A stretch of 64,000 nucleotides of DNA from Gudongella sp034006985 (GCA_034006985.1 JAVERT010000001.1:124001-188000), one strand, 5' to 3'. Positions 34,771 to 44,561 are shown, counted from the first letter of the stretch. The notes: generated from the sequence alone by a model not told the origin. Program-made: numbers and translations.

Positions 34771-34900
34771 TTTATCACTCCTTGATTTTCTCTTTCTTTT
34801 CTTTTAGTATTTACAACGTTTGTAAATGCTGTTACGCTATTTTATTATTCCGCGCATATTAAATAATGATAATTGTAAGAATTTAGTCTTTTACGATTCA

Positions 34901-35149
34901 TTATTGTAGATGATTTTTTATTATTTCTTCATAAATATCTTTTGCTTCTTCTAATTCTTCATCATCAACATGAACAAGTACTTCTTCTCCATCATCATTC
35001 ATTTCAATTTTTAATATATAAGTTAATGCATCTATTTCCTTTGATGGCAATAGTGCAACATATTCTTGATCATCAAAATTAAATTTTGCTTTTACAACAA
35101 ATTCAATTTCATTTCCTAATTCATCATAGAAAATGTGTTTTTCTGGCAT
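34901..35149 (-). CDS. DUF1292 family protein
   Basis: 82 residues, acidic, with FYDELGNEIEFVVKAKFNFDDQEYVALLP, the DUF1292 (YrzB) core. Function unknown; widely conserved between ruvX and RNase J in Firmicutes. 10 bases after ruvX. Confidence 0.92.
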   Translation of the reverse strand: MPEKHIFYDELGNEIEFVVKAKFNFDDQEYVALLPSKEIDALTYILKIEMNDDGEEVLVHVDDEELEEAKDIYEEIIKNHLQ

Positions 35150-35159
35150 ATTATCCCCT

Positions 35160-35570
35160 CTATTTCATATCTAAATAGGTTTGCAAAATATATGAAGCCG
35201 CAACTTTATCTATCATTTTTTTTCTATCTTCTCTTCTTACATCGGCTTCTATAAGCGTTCTTTCTGCAGAAACAGTACTCAATCTCTCATCTACATAAAT
35301 TAATTCTATTTTAAATTTATTTTTTATTTTCTCTCCAACGAGCATTGCCATTTCACCTGATGGACCTATTGTACCATTCATATTTTTTGGCATGCCAACT
35401 ACAACTTTTTTTATACTATACTCTAATAATATGGCTTCTATCGCTGCCATATCTTTCTTTTTACTCTCTCTGATAATTGTAGTATAAGGTTGTGCACTAA
35501 AACCCAAGGGGTCACTTAAAGCAACTCCTATCCTCTTTGTGCCAACATCTAAGCCTAATATTCTCTCCAT
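35160..35570 (-). CDS. ruvX: Holliday junction resolvase-like YqgF/RuvX
   Basis: 136 residues. MERILGLDVGTKRIGVALSDPLG is the RNase H-like first strand with the catalytic Asp; VGMPKNMNGTIGPS and YVDERLSTVSAERTL carry the Glu; DKVAASYILQTYLD the last Asp. It acts in 16S rRNA 5' end maturation in E. coli. Located in the alaS-ireB-ruvX-DUF1292 cluster. Confidence 0.95.
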   Translation of the reverse strand: MERILGLDVGTKRIGVALSDPLGFSAQPYTTIIRESKKKDMAAIEAILLEYSIKKVVVGMPKNMNGTIGPSGEMAMLVGEKIKNKFKIELIYVDERLSTVSAERTLIEADVRREDRKKMIDKVAASYILQTYLDMK

Positions 35571-35580
35571 ATATTCTCCA

Positions 35581-36528
35581 TTATATAACTTTTATACAAA
35601 ATTCAGGACAAACTGTCGCACAATAACCACACAAAACGCAGTTTTCATTTGGTGTAGCTCTACCATCTACTATTGAAATTCCACCATGCTGACATCTTTC
35701 GACACAGCTACCGCAAGCTGTACAATAATCATGTACAATCAGTCTTCTATCTTTCTTTCTTAATTTCTCACTAGTAATATTATCTATATACCCATTTTCT
35801 AACATTTCTATATTTGCATCAATTTCATCCTTAGACTGCATTCCAATTGCAATTGAATCCAGATAAGGTTTCTCCAGTACAAATCTCAAAGATTCCTCTG
35901 CCTTTGTAATTAAATGTCCTCCACCTAATGGCTTCATAGCATAAATGCCTTTCCCCATATTATGAAGTTTTTCTAATGCATCTAACATTTCTTGCAAAGT
36001 TCCATCTAAAATCCCAATCCCATTTTTATTAACTATTGGGTGGATAATATCGAGTTCAGGATATTTCATCATACCCCGTACTCCTGCTATTTTATGTGTA
36101 GAGATGCCTACTGCCCTAATCTTTCCAGCCTTCTTTTGTTCTAAAAGATACTCAATTGCTGGATAATGCCCTCTTATTGTATGTTCGCTTTCTTGTTCGT
36201 GCAGTAAAAAAATATCTATATAATCAACATCCAACTCTGTAAGTGCCTTTTCTAGACTTGTCCTTGCCAACTCTTCTGTATAGGCATAAGTCTTTGTAGT
36301 AATTACATAATTTTCTCGACGGATCGATTTAAGTGCTTCTCTTATATATTCGTAATTTTCATATATTTCTGCAGTGTCTATAAAATTAATACCTTTATTA
36401 TAAGCATAGCGAATCAGTTCTGCCCCTTCTTCTATAGATAGGTTTGCCTGAAAAGGCGTCATAGTAAGAGAGCCAAAACATAGCCTTGAAACTTCTATGC
36501 CAGTATTTCCTAATAATCTTTTTTCCAA
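35581..36528 (-). CDS. Aldo/keto reductase with C-terminal ferredoxin domain
   Basis: 315 residues. A TIM-barrel AKR (about 1-255; FIDTAEIYENYEYI holds Asp and Tyr, TTKTYAY the Lys, LLHEQE the His) is fused to a 2[4Fe-4S] domain (about 265-312) with CTACGSCVERC and CVLCGYCATVC. This YdhV-like/HybO-type fusion is common in anaerobes; its substrate is not known. It interrupts the usual ireB-ruvX adjacency, together with the repeat array. Confidence 0.88.
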   Translation of the reverse strand: MEKRLLGNTGIEVSRLCFGSLTMTPFQANLSIEEGAELIRYAYNKGINFIDTAEIYENYEYIREALKSIRRENYVITTKTYAYTEELARTSLEKALTELDVDYIDIFLLHEQESEHTIRGHYPAIEYLLEQKKAGKIRAVGISTHKIAGVRGMMKYPELDIIHPIVNKNGIGILDGTLQEMLDALEKLHNMGKGIYAMKPLGGGHLITKAEESLRFVLEKPYLDSIAIGMQSKDEIDANIEMLENGYIDNITSEKLRKKDRRLIVHDYCTACGSCVERCQHGGISIVDGRATPNENCVLCGYCATVCPEFCIKVI

Positions 36529-36545
36529 AATTATTCTCCTTATAC

Positions 36546-37054
36546 GAATTCAATTCACTATTCACAAATCACAATTCACAATTGAAAAGATTTATATCAT
36601 TCCGAGCTTGTTGAGGAATCTTTCTTTTATCGCACATTAAACCCAAAGATCCTTACGCTACGCTCAGGATGACAAACATACAAAATCCTGTCATTCCGAG
36701 CCTGTCGAGGAATCTTTATGTAATTCCAACCAGTAGTAGCCAGATACTTACGCTTCACTCAGGATGACAAACATATAAGATCCTGTCATTCCGAGCTTGT
36801 TGAGGAATCTTTATATAGTTCCAACCAGTAGAAGCCAGATCCTTACGCTTCGCTCAGGATGACAAACATATAATATCCTGTCATTCCGAGCCTGTCGAGG
36901 AATCTTTATGTAGTTCCAACCAGTAGTAACCAGATTCTTACGCTTCGCTCAGGATGACAAATATACAAAATCCTGTCATTCCGAGCCTGTCGAGGAATCT
37001 TTATGTAGTTCCAACCATTAGCAACCAGATCCTTACGCTTTGCTCAGGATGACA
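36546..37054. repeat. Tandem array of five hairpin units with a CAATTCAC left end
   Basis: The left end (36546-36584) has GAATTCAATTCACTATTCAC and related 8-9-base repeats. Then five hairpin units start at 36597, 36691, 36786, 36881 and 36976. Each opens with TCATTCCGAGC(C/T)TG and ends with CGCTCAGGATGACA(A), the imperfect complement. The period is 94, 95, 95 and 95 bases. The right CAATTGTGAATTG end seen in the other copies is missing. Confidence 0.9.
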
Positions 37055-37109
37055 AATATATTAGTAAATAAATAAGATGGACAGCCAATTAGCCATCCAT
37101 CTATTATAA

Positions 37110-37373
37110 TTAATCTTTTTTGCTTTTTAAGTATGCTCGAAGTATTTCTTCTAACAACTCGTCTCGCTCGATTTTTCTAATTAACGACCTTGCATTATTA
37201 TGGCTTGTTATATAAGTTGGGTCTCCTGATAAAATATACCCTATAATCTGATTAATAGGATTATAACCCTTTTCTTCCAATGAGTCAAATACAGATAATA
37301 GAATTTCTCGAGGCTCTATTGGTGTTTCCTTTACTGCTTCAAACTTCGTAGTTTCATTCATTTTATCACTCAT
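37110..37373 (-). CDS. IreB family regulatory phosphoprotein
   Basis: 87 residues. EILLSVFDSLEEKGYNPINQIIGYILSGDPTYITSHNNAR matches IreB (UPF0297/YrzL). In Enterococcus IreB is a substrate of the Ser/Thr kinase IreK and affects cephalosporin resistance. Lies 56 bases after alaS, the usual arrangement. Confidence 0.94.
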   Translation of the reverse strand: MSDKMNETTKFEAVKETPIEPREILLSVFDSLEEKGYNPINQIIGYILSGDPTYITSHNNARSLIRKIERDELLEEILRAYLKSKKD

Positions 37374-37429
37374 TCTATCACCCCTCTCATATATTATAAC
37401 ACAAATCTGTTTTATTTAGTATCAATAGT

Positions 37430-40066
37430 TTATTTAATCTGACTTTTAAGCAATTCTTCTACTGATTTCATAGCTTCTTTTAGCTTAGATTTATCCTTGC
37501 CACCTGCTTGTGCCATCTCAGGTCTTCCTCCACCACTGCCTCCTGTGGATCCTGCAACTGCTTTTATAATATTTCCAGCATGTACGCCTTTTTTAGTTGC
37601 ATCTTTGGTAGCCATTGAAACAAATGCAATTTTCTCATCTTTTTCTGATGCTAAAACTACTAAGGCTGTATCAAATCTAGCTTTTAATTCATCACCTAGA
37701 GTTCTTAAACTATCCATATCAAGATCATTTGAAATATAGGTTATTAAAGTTACACCTTCTATTTCCTTAGCCCCACTTAAAATTTCATCAGCAATATTTG
37801 AAGATAATTTATCTTTTAATCTAGAAATTTCTCGATCTTTTTCCTTAGATTCTTCTATTATTTGTTTAGATCTATCTATTAAGTTTGTCTTATTTGTCTT
37901 TAGTGTATCAGCTATATCATCTATATTTTCTTCTAAATCATTTAGATAATTTAAAACATTTAATCCAGTGATTGCCTCTATTCTTCTAACTCCAGATGCT
38001 ATACCAGCTTCTGAAACGATTTTAAACAATCCGATTTCTCCGGTATTTAAAACATGAGTACCACCACAAAGTTCCATTGAATAGTCTCCCATGCTTACTA
38101 CTCTTACTCTTTCGCCATACTTTTCTTCAAATAATCCAATTACACCTTGTTCTTGAGCTTCTCTCAGTGATTTTTCCTGTGTATCCACATTTAAGCCTGC
38201 AAGTATTTGTTTATTTACTAAGAACTCAATCCTTTTGATATCTTCATCTTTAATCGCCTCAAAATGAGTAAAGTCGAATCTAAGTCTTGTAGGGCTAACC
38301 AATGAACCTGCTTGATTGATATGATTGCCTAAAACTTGTTTTAAAGCTTTGTGCAAAAGATGTGTTGATGAGTGATTTCTTCTTGTAGCATCTCTAAGTT
38401 CATCTTCTACTAGAGCTTCAACACTATCTCCTTCTTTAATCTGTCCTTTTATTATTTCGACAATATGAAGAGTTGATCCCCATTTAGATAGCTTTGTATC
38501 TAAAACCTTAGCTTGTCCATCTTTAAATAACAACTTTCCTTGATCTCCTACTTGTCCACCTTGTTCACCATAAAAAGGAGTCTTTTCTAAAACTATATAG
38601 CCATTTTCACCTTCACTTAGATGGGCTACTCTCTCTCCCTCTTTAAATAAGCCTAGGGTAGTTGTGCTTAAACTAGTTGTAGTGTATCCCATAAATTCAG
38701 AATGGAAGTCTTTCAAAGCATCTAAATCTTCTTGTCCGCCCCAACCACCATCTGTTTCTCCTCTAGCAGACCTAGCTCTATTTTTTTGTTCTTCCATATA
38801 CCGATTAAATCCTTCTGAATCTAATTCAATTTCTTTTTCTAGAAGAATTTCTTGGGTTAATTCTAATGGGAAACCAAATGTATCGTATAATTTAAATGCC
38901 TTTTGACCACTAAACACAGTCTCATTTTCAGTTTTCATATCTAAAATATAATCTTCTAGTATATTTAATCCTTGATTTATAGTTTCCTGAAATTTTTCTT
39001 CTTCTGTTTTTATAATTTTCTTAATCTGTACTTCATTTTCTTTTAATTCATGGTATTCTACTGACCAAGAATCAATAACTTCTCCAGCAACTTGGCTTAA
39101 GAATGTTCTTTCTATGCCTAAAAGCTTGCCGTGTCTTGCAGCTCTTCTAAGTAATCTTCTTAGAACATATCCTCTTCCCTCATTTCCAGGGATAACTCCA
39201 TCACTTACTAAAAATGTTATAGCTCTTGCATGATCAGTTATTACTCTAACTGATACATCTTTACTAGAATTTGTTCCATATTCGTATCCACTTATTTCTA
39301 CTATTTTATTTAAAATTGCTTTTATTGCTCCAATATCAAATATTGTTTGAGCATCTTCCATTACTGCAGCTATTCTCTCAAGCCCCATACCTGTATCTAT
39401 ATTTGGATGTGAAAGTGGATGATAAACTCCATTTTCATCTTTGTCAAACTGAGTAAATACTAAATTCCATATTTCTAAAAACCTATCACAATCACAACCA
39501 GGCTTACAATCTTCATGGCCACAACCATATGACAAGCCTCTATCTATATATATCTCTGAACAAGGTCCTGAAGGCCCAACCTCAAGTTCCCAAAAATTAT
39601 CTTCTTTGCCAAGCCTCACAATTCTATCTTCTGGTATTCCTATTTCTTTATTCCAGATTTCATAGGCTTCATCATCTTCAAAGAAAACACTAGCCCAAAG
39701 GTCCTCTGGATTTAATTCCATATTTACAGTTAAAAATTCCCATGCCCAAGCTATAGCCTCTTTTTTAAAATAATCTCCAAATGAAAAGTTTCCAAGCATT
39801 TCAAAAAAAGTTGCATGTCTAGCGGTTCTTCCTACATTATCAATATCTCCAGTACGAATACATTTCTGACAAGTTACCATTCTATTATGTGGAGGTGTTG
39901 CATCTCCAGTAAAATAGGGCTTTAAAGGTGCCATTCCTGCACCAATTAATAGTAAAGATTTGTCATTTTTTGGTACAAGTGAAAAACTGGGTACAACTAG
40001 GTGATCCTTTCCTTTAAAAAAATCTAAGTATTCTTTTCTTATCTCGTGAAGTCCTATTTTTTTCAT
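37430..40066 (-). CDS. alaS: Alanyl-tRNA synthetase
   Basis: 878 residues, full length. Class II motifs are in the first 250 residues (RHATFFEMLGNFSFGDY; GMGLERIAAVMED); the editing domain has HSSTHLLHKAL (HxxxH) and CGGTHVLNTGEIG; the C-terminal C-Ala domain ends with GSGGGRPEMAQAGG. There is no T-box in the 88-base gap upstream. Confidence 0.97.
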   Translation of the reverse strand: MKKIGLHEIRKEYLDFFKGKDHLVVPSFSLVPKNDKSLLLIGAGMAPLKPYFTGDATPPHNRMVTCQKCIRTGDIDNVGRTARHATFFEMLGNFSFGDYFKKEAIAWAWEFLTVNMELNPEDLWASVFFEDDEAYEIWNKEIGIPEDRIVRLGKEDNFWELEVGPSGPCSEIYIDRGLSYGCGHEDCKPGCDCDRFLEIWNLVFTQFDKDENGVYHPLSHPNIDTGMGLERIAAVMEDAQTIFDIGAIKAILNKIVEISGYEYGTNSSKDVSVRVITDHARAITFLVSDGVIPGNEGRGYVLRRLLRRAARHGKLLGIERTFLSQVAGEVIDSWSVEYHELKENEVQIKKIIKTEEEKFQETINQGLNILEDYILDMKTENETVFSGQKAFKLYDTFGFPLELTQEILLEKEIELDSEGFNRYMEEQKNRARSARGETDGGWGGQEDLDALKDFHSEFMGYTTTSLSTTTLGLFKEGERVAHLSEGENGYIVLEKTPFYGEQGGQVGDQGKLLFKDGQAKVLDTKLSKWGSTLHIVEIIKGQIKEGDSVEALVEDELRDATRRNHSSTHLLHKALKQVLGNHINQAGSLVSPTRLRFDFTHFEAIKDEDIKRIEFLVNKQILAGLNVDTQEKSLREAQEQGVIGLFEEKYGERVRVVSMGDYSMELCGGTHVLNTGEIGLFKIVSEAGIASGVRRIEAITGLNVLNYLNDLEENIDDIADTLKTNKTNLIDRSKQIIEESKEKDREISRLKDKLSSNIADEILSGAKEIEGVTLITYISNDLDMDSLRTLGDELKARFDTALVVLASEKDEKIAFVSMATKDATKKGVHAGNIIKAVAGSTGGSGGGRPEMAQAGGKDKSKLKEAMKSVEELLKSQIK

Positions 40067-40091
40067 TAATATTCATCGTCCCTTCTATCAG

Positions 40092-40112
40092 AAAAATCCC
40101 TCATAAAGAGGG
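40092..40112 (-). terminator. Terminator after the AI-2E family gene
   Basis: CCCTC-TTTAT-GAGGG followed by ATTTTT on the minus strand, between the AI-2E gene and alaS. Confidence 0.82.
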
Positions 40113-40154
40113 TTCTACTCTAATATTCTAATTTATTGGTGGCTATTTGTCAAT

Positions 40155-41357
40155 TTAACTAGCTTGTTTTGGAAATCTAATATTTATCTTGTTTTTAAAA
40201 TACTTATAAAGAATAATTATAACGCTTACAAATGGAACTGAAAGTAACATTCCCATTACTCCAAATATAGTTCCTCCTACTATTATTGAAAGAAGTACTG
40301 TTAATGGATGCATACCTGTTGATTTACCAAGAATTTTAGGTCCCAATATATTATTCTCACCCCATTGGATAAGGATAAAAAACACTGCAACCCAAACTGC
40401 TTTGATTGGACCTGCTATAAAAGCAAATATTACCGCGGGTACAAATCCTAAAAAAGGTCCAATATATGGAATAATATCTGCAAGACCTGTTATAAAGCCT
40501 ATTACTATAGCAAACTCAATCCCCATCAAGAATAAAAATATAGTAGTTGTAATTCCAACTGCCACTGCCATCAAGAGTCTACCCCTAATAAACTGAGAAA
40601 GTGCTGTATCTATATCTTTAAATAAATCAATTATTTCTTTTTTATTCTTTTTTGGAATTAAAGCTTTTAATTTTTCTATAAAATGATCCTTATCCATTAA
40701 AAAGTAAAATGTAAGAATAGGAGTTAAAATCCAACTAATAATTCTCGTAAACATTCCTGCTATTATTAATACAAAGCCCTCTATGCCACTAGCAAGCCCT
40801 GCTTGTAGTTTATCTATATTTTGTGATACCACTTTTTCAATGCTAGTTACTAATTCGGGCATCCCTTCTAAAGTGCTAGAATAACCAGAATAGATAGATG
40901 TAAACCAACTTGTTATAGCCGTGATATACTCTGGAAAATTAGTGGCTAAGCGTTTTAATTCTCTACCTGTTCTTGGAAGCACAGATATTGATAAAATTAC
41001 AATAATTCCTAATATTATTATATATACTAAAAGCGAGGAAACGAATCTATTTAAACCCTTCCTTTCAAACAAATTCACAAGAGGGTTTAGAAAATATGCT
41101 AATATCAATGAAATTATTATTGTATAAAAAGTATCCTCTATCAAAGGATAACGGTTAAATAACCTAGAAATAAAATACAGCCCAAATAAAGAGGCTATTA
41201 CCCATAGAATTAACCTAGTATTATAATGTATTATTTTTTTCTCTGGCACAAATCTATTCCCGATATTTATAAGATAATAAATAACTAAAAATAAAAGTGC
41301 AGCAGATAAAATCCACACTAGCTTTACAAATATTTCAGGAGCTATTCCTATGGTCAT
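40155..41357 (-). CDS. AI-2E family transporter (YrrI-like membrane protein)
   Basis: 400 residues with seven or eight membrane segments and the family motif around GLADIIPYIGPFLGFVPAVIFAF (about 285-310). The family includes TqsA and several Na+/H+ or amino acid exporters; the substrate is not clear here. Neighbour of alaS in many Firmicutes (yrrI-alaS). Confidence 0.88.
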   Translation of the reverse strand: MTIGIAPEIFVKLVWILSAALLFLVIYYLINIGNRFVPEKKIIHYNTRLILWVIASLFGLYFISRLFNRYPLIEDTFYTIIISLILAYFLNPLVNLFERKGLNRFVSSLLVYIIILGIIVILSISVLPRTGRELKRLATNFPEYITAITSWFTSIYSGYSSTLEGMPELVTSIEKVVSQNIDKLQAGLASGIEGFVLIIAGMFTRIISWILTPILTFYFLMDKDHFIEKLKALIPKKNKKEIIDLFKDIDTALSQFIRGRLLMAVAVGITTTIFLFLMGIEFAIVIGFITGLADIIPYIGPFLGFVPAVIFAFIAGPIKAVWVAVFFILIQWGENNILGPKILGKSTGMHPLTVLLSIIVGGTIFGVMGMLLSVPFVSVIIILYKYFKNKINIRFPKQAS

Positions 41358-41370
41358 TGTCTTTCACCTC

Positions 41371-41426
41371 AAAATAAATAAAGACTGTGGCTGGATGTTT
41401 CAAAGCCATCTCGAACCAAAGTCTTT
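41371..41426 (-). terminator. Terminator after the IscU-like gene
   Basis: AAAGACT / AGTCTTT outer stem with an inner GGCT / AGCC, followed by ATTTATTTT. Confidence 0.75.
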
Positions 41427-41435
41427 AAAGTAATT

Positions 41436-41876
41436 TTAATCTTCCATATCCACTAAATCATGAAGATGTTCATCATCAAAATCAACATCTTCTAATCCTT
41501 CAATTTTTACCCCAGATTTCTTAGAATAATCAATTAATGCAGATTTTATAGCTTGTTCAGCTAGAACACTACAGTGCATTTTTATAGGTGGTAAACCATC
41601 CAGTGCATCTGCAACTGCTATATTTGTTAATTCCATTGCTTCTTTTATACTTTTGCCTTTAATTAATTCTGTTGCCATGCTTGAAGATGCTATTGCTGAG
41701 CCACATCCGAATGTCTTAAATTTTACATCTGTAATAATATCTCCATCAATTTTAAGATACATTCTCATTATATCTCCACACTTCGCATTACCTACTTCTC
41801 CAACTCCATCAGCATTTTCTATTTCTCCAACATTTTTAGGCTGCATAAAGTGTTCCATTACTTTTTCTGAATACAT
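41436..41876 (-). CDS. IscU/NifU-like Fe-S scaffold protein
   Basis: 146 residues. Scaffold motifs: GNAKCGDIMRMYL (Cys 33 region), KFKTFGCGSAIASSS (second Cys), and MHCSVLAEQAIKSAL (third Cys). It assembles clusters from sulfur given by the NifS gene 11 bases upstream. Confidence 0.94.
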   Translation of the reverse strand: MYSEKVMEHFMQPKNVGEIENADGVGEVGNAKCGDIMRMYLKIDGDIITDVKFKTFGCGSAIASSSMATELIKGKSIKEAMELTNIAVADALDGLPPIKMHCSVLAEQAIKSALIDYSKKSGVKIEGLEDVDFDDEHLHDLVDMED

Positions 41877-41887
41877 TATTAATCCCC

Positions 41888-43060
41888 CTAAGCCTTTTTA
41901 TTATATAGTGGTGACATTTTTCTTAATCTATCAACTATTTTTACTAACTGTTCTACCACATAGTCTACATCTTCTTCAGTATTACTAGCTCCAAGTGAAA
42001 GCCTTAATGAACCATGTGCAATTTCATGTATCAATCCTATTGAAAGTAGAACATGAGATGGATCTAAACTTCCTGAAGTACAGGCTGAACCACTAGAACC
42101 AGCGATTCCAACCATGTCTAAGCTTAAAAGAAGTGATTCTCCTTCTATATATCTAAAGCAAAAGTTTACATTCCCTGGTAATCTATTTGTCGGATGCCCA
42201 TTTAATCTAACATCCTCAATATTATTTTGTATACCCATTATTAGTCTATCTCTTAACTCAATTAATCTACTATTGTTTTCTTCTAAATGTTCATATGCTA
42301 GTTCTATTGCTTTACCTAGTCCTACAATCCCTGCAATATTCTCTGTCCCTGCTCTTTTGTTTTTTTCTTGAGCTCCACCTGTTATCAGCGGGTCTATTCT
42401 TACACCTTGTCTAATATATAAAGCACCTGTTCCCTTTGGCCCGTAAAGCTTGTGAGCTGTAAGTGAAAGTAAATCTATATTCATTTCATTAACATCTATT
42501 TCAACACTGCCTACTGCTTGAACTGCATCTGTATGGAAAAGCACACCGTGTTTTTTTGCAATCGCGCCTATTTCTTTAATAGGTTCGATGGTTCCAATTT
42601 CATTGTTAGCAAACATGATACTTATAAGTATTGTCTTATCAGTAATGGCATTTTCTAATTCTTCAAGTGATACTAGACCATATTCATCAACATCAAGATA
42701 AGTAACTTCAAAACCTTGTTTAGCTAAAAAATCACATGTATGAAGAACTGCATGATGCTCTATCTTTGTTGTTATTATATGATTTCCCTTTTGAATATAT
42801 TTGGATGCAACACCTTTTATTGCCCAGTTATCTGATTCTGATCCTCCACCTGTAAAATAAATTTCATTTTTCTTAGCATGAATTGCTTTGGCAACTTGGT
42901 CTCTTGCCTTGTCTATTGCTATATTAGAATAATTGCTAAAAGCATAAACACTTGAAGGATTACCATAATACTCCGAAAAGTATGGCATCATTTCATCAAG
43001 TACTTCCTTTTTAACAGGAGTTGTTGCTGCGTGGTCCATATATACAAATTTTTTCATCAT
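41888..43060 (-). CDS. nifS: Cysteine desulfurase NifS
   Basis: 390 residues. PLP enzyme that moves sulfur from cysteine to IscU. MDHAATTPVKKEVLDEM is the start; EIYFTGGGSESDNWAI binds PLP; SLTAHKLYGPKGTGALYI has the PLP lysine (about 203); SGSACTSGSLDPSHVL has the active-site Cys (about 325). Confidence 0.96.
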   Translation of the reverse strand: MMKKFVYMDHAATTPVKKEVLDEMMPYFSEYYGNPSSVYAFSNYSNIAIDKARDQVAKAIHAKKNEIYFTGGGSESDNWAIKGVASKYIQKGNHIITTKIEHHAVLHTCDFLAKQGFEVTYLDVDEYGLVSLEELENAITDKTILISIMFANNEIGTIEPIKEIGAIAKKHGVLFHTDAVQAVGSVEIDVNEMNIDLLSLTAHKLYGPKGTGALYIRQGVRIDPLITGGAQEKNKRAGTENIAGIVGLGKAIELAYEHLEENNSRLIELRDRLIMGIQNNIEDVRLNGHPTNRLPGNVNFCFRYIEGESLLLSLDMVGIAGSSGSACTSGSLDPSHVLLSIGLIHEIAHGSLRLSLGASNTEEDVDYVVEQLVKIVDRLRKMSPLYNKKA

Positions 43061-43069
43061 TATCCCCCA

Positions 43070-43492
43070 TCACTGTTCTATTTCAATATTATCTATTATC
43101 ATATCGTTAAGTGTAATTGAATCAATTACTTGATCTATACTATCTTTTATCTTAACTAAAACCCATTTGGTTGCACAATCTTCGCCTCTTGTACAAGAAT
43201 GATCGCTTCCATCAGAACACTCCGATGGTGCCATTTGACCTTCTAGTGATCTTAGAACCTGTCCAACAGTTATATCATCTGGTGGTCGTGACAGCATATA
43301 TCCTCCATATGCACCTCTAACACTAGTTAATAAGCCATCTTTTTTAAGACTAGAAAAAAGCTGTTCTAAATAGTTTTCAGATAGGCCTTGCTTTTCTGCT
43401 ACTGATTTTAATGATATAGGTCCTTGCCCGTAATCCTGAGCTAATTGGTGCATTGCCATAAGTCCATATCGACCTTTTGTTGACAGTTTCAT
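43070..43492 (-). CDS. Rrf2 family regulator (IscR-like)
   Basis: 140 residues. Winged helix (LSENYLEQLFSSLKKDGLLTSVRGAYGGYMLSRP) and three Cys in CSDGSDHSCTRGEDC (about 93-107), the Fe-S ligand loop of IscR-type members. CymR types lack these cysteines, so this is most likely an Fe-S sensing regulator of its own operon. First gene of the iscR-nifS-iscU unit. Confidence 0.9.
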   Translation of the reverse strand: MKLSTKGRYGLMAMHQLAQDYGQGPISLKSVAEKQGLSENYLEQLFSSLKKDGLLTSVRGAYGGYMLSRPPDDITVGQVLRSLEGQMAPSECSDGSDHSCTRGEDCATKWVLVKIKDSIDQVIDSITLNDMIIDNIEIEQ

Positions 43493-43538
43493 ATCCTCAC
43501 CTCTTTAATCCCAACTAGATTGCTTGGTATTCGATATT

Positions 43539-43567
43539 AGTATAGTATATCCTAGTATTGTTGTCAA
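43539..43567 (-). promoter_or_regulatory. Promoter of the Rrf2-nifS-iscU operon
   Basis: -35 TTGACA at 43562-43567, 17-bp spacer, -10 TATACT at 43539-43544. The spacer and -10 contain ATACTAGGATATACTATACT, a run of ACTA/TAGG words that could be an Rrf2 operator. Confidence 0.82.
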
Positions 43568-43576
43568 CATTAAAAA

Positions 43577-43606
43577 GAAAAAAAGATTAGGTTTTTAGCC
43601 TAATCT
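43577..43606 (-). terminator. Terminator overlapping the threonine dehydrogenase stop codon
   Basis: AGATTAGG-CTAAAAA-CCTAATCT and then TTTTTTTC. The gene's TAG stop (43605-43607) is inside the left arm. Confidence 0.88.
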
Positions 43607-44561
43607 AAATTTTTAATTTTATCTTTAATTTTTCTAGCATATCTTTAGTCATATCATCTAATAAATACTTTGGTTTCCATCCCCATTGTGCTCTTGCTTC
43701 TGAATCATCTAGGGAGTTTGGCCATGATTCTGCAATATTTTGTCTTTGTTGGTCAACATCATAATCTATTTCAAATTCAGGAATAAATTTCTTGATTGAT
43801 GCTGCTATTCCTTCTGGATCAAAACTCATTGCTGAAATATTAAAGGCGTTTCTATACTTTAATTTGGCTGGATCTGCTTCTAATAACATTAGCATTGCAT
43901 GAAGTGCATCTGGCATATACATCATATCCATGGTCGTACCTGCGGCAATAAAACTAGTGTATTTTTTCTGTTTTAATGCCTCATAGTAGATATGTACTGC
44001 ATAATCTGTTGTTCCTCCACCTGGAAGAGTATCATATGATATAAGTCCTGGGAATCTTACCCCTCTTGTATCAACGCCAAATTTATTATAGTAGTAATCG
44101 CAAAGTAATTCTCCCGCTACTTTTGTAACCCCATACATAGTTTCTGGTCTCATAATAGTTTCTTGTGGTGTTTTATCTTTTGGAGTTGAATCACCAAATA
44201 CAGCTATTGAACTAGGAGTAAAAACAGCTATTTCCTTTTCACGAGCAATTTCAAGTATATTGTATAAACCATTCATATTGACATTATAGCAAAGCTGAGG
44301 AGCTTTCTCTCCTGTAGCTGAAAGTATCGCAGCTAAGTTAACTATTGTATTAACTTTATATTTATCAATTACTTCAGCCATTTTTTCTTTATCAAGAATA
44401 TTTAAAGATTCAAATGGACCACTCTCTATAAGAGCCTCGTGTGATGCTTTTCGTTCGGTATCAGTTACGATAACGTTTTCCACACCATAAATACCACGCA
44501 TTTTAACAGCTAATTCGGAACCTATTTGCCCTAGGGCTCCCGTAATTAGAATTTTTCTCAT
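43605..44561 (-). CDS. SDR-type L-threonine 3-dehydrogenase
   Basis: 318 residues. MRKILITGALGQIGSELAVKM is the NAD Rossmann loop; TPSSIAVFGD and MYGVTKVAGE hold the Ser and Y-x3-K; FPGLISYDTLPGGGTTDYAVHIYYEAL is the substrate segment of the short-chain threonine dehydrogenases found in bacteria, archaea and eukaryotes. It makes 2-amino-3-oxobutyrate from threonine, in line with an amino-acid fermenter. Alternative: other NAD-dependent epimerase. Confidence 0.85.
   Translation of the reverse strand: MRKILITGALGQIGSELAVKMRGIYGVENVIVTDTERKASHEALIESGPFESLNILDKEKMAEVIDKYKVNTIVNLAAILSATGEKAPQLCYNVNMNGLYNILEIAREKEIAVFTPSSIAVFGDSTPKDKTPQETIMRPETMYGVTKVAGELLCDYYYNKFGVDTRGVRFPGLISYDTLPGGGTTDYAVHIYYEALKQKKYTSFIAAGTTMDMMYMPDALHAMLMLLEADPAKLKYRNAFNISAMSFDPEGIAASIKKFIPEFEIDYDVDQQRQNIAESWPNSLDDSEARAQWGWKPKYLLDDMTKDMLEKLKIKLKI

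Noticed and set aside
36597..37054. CRISPR array
   Set aside because: The period is 95 bases with whole units similar, no unique spacers of 30-40 bases, no cas genes; units are hairpins.
40067..40154. T-box before alaS
   Set aside because: Gap of 88 bases without a T-box core; only the terminator of the upstream gene.
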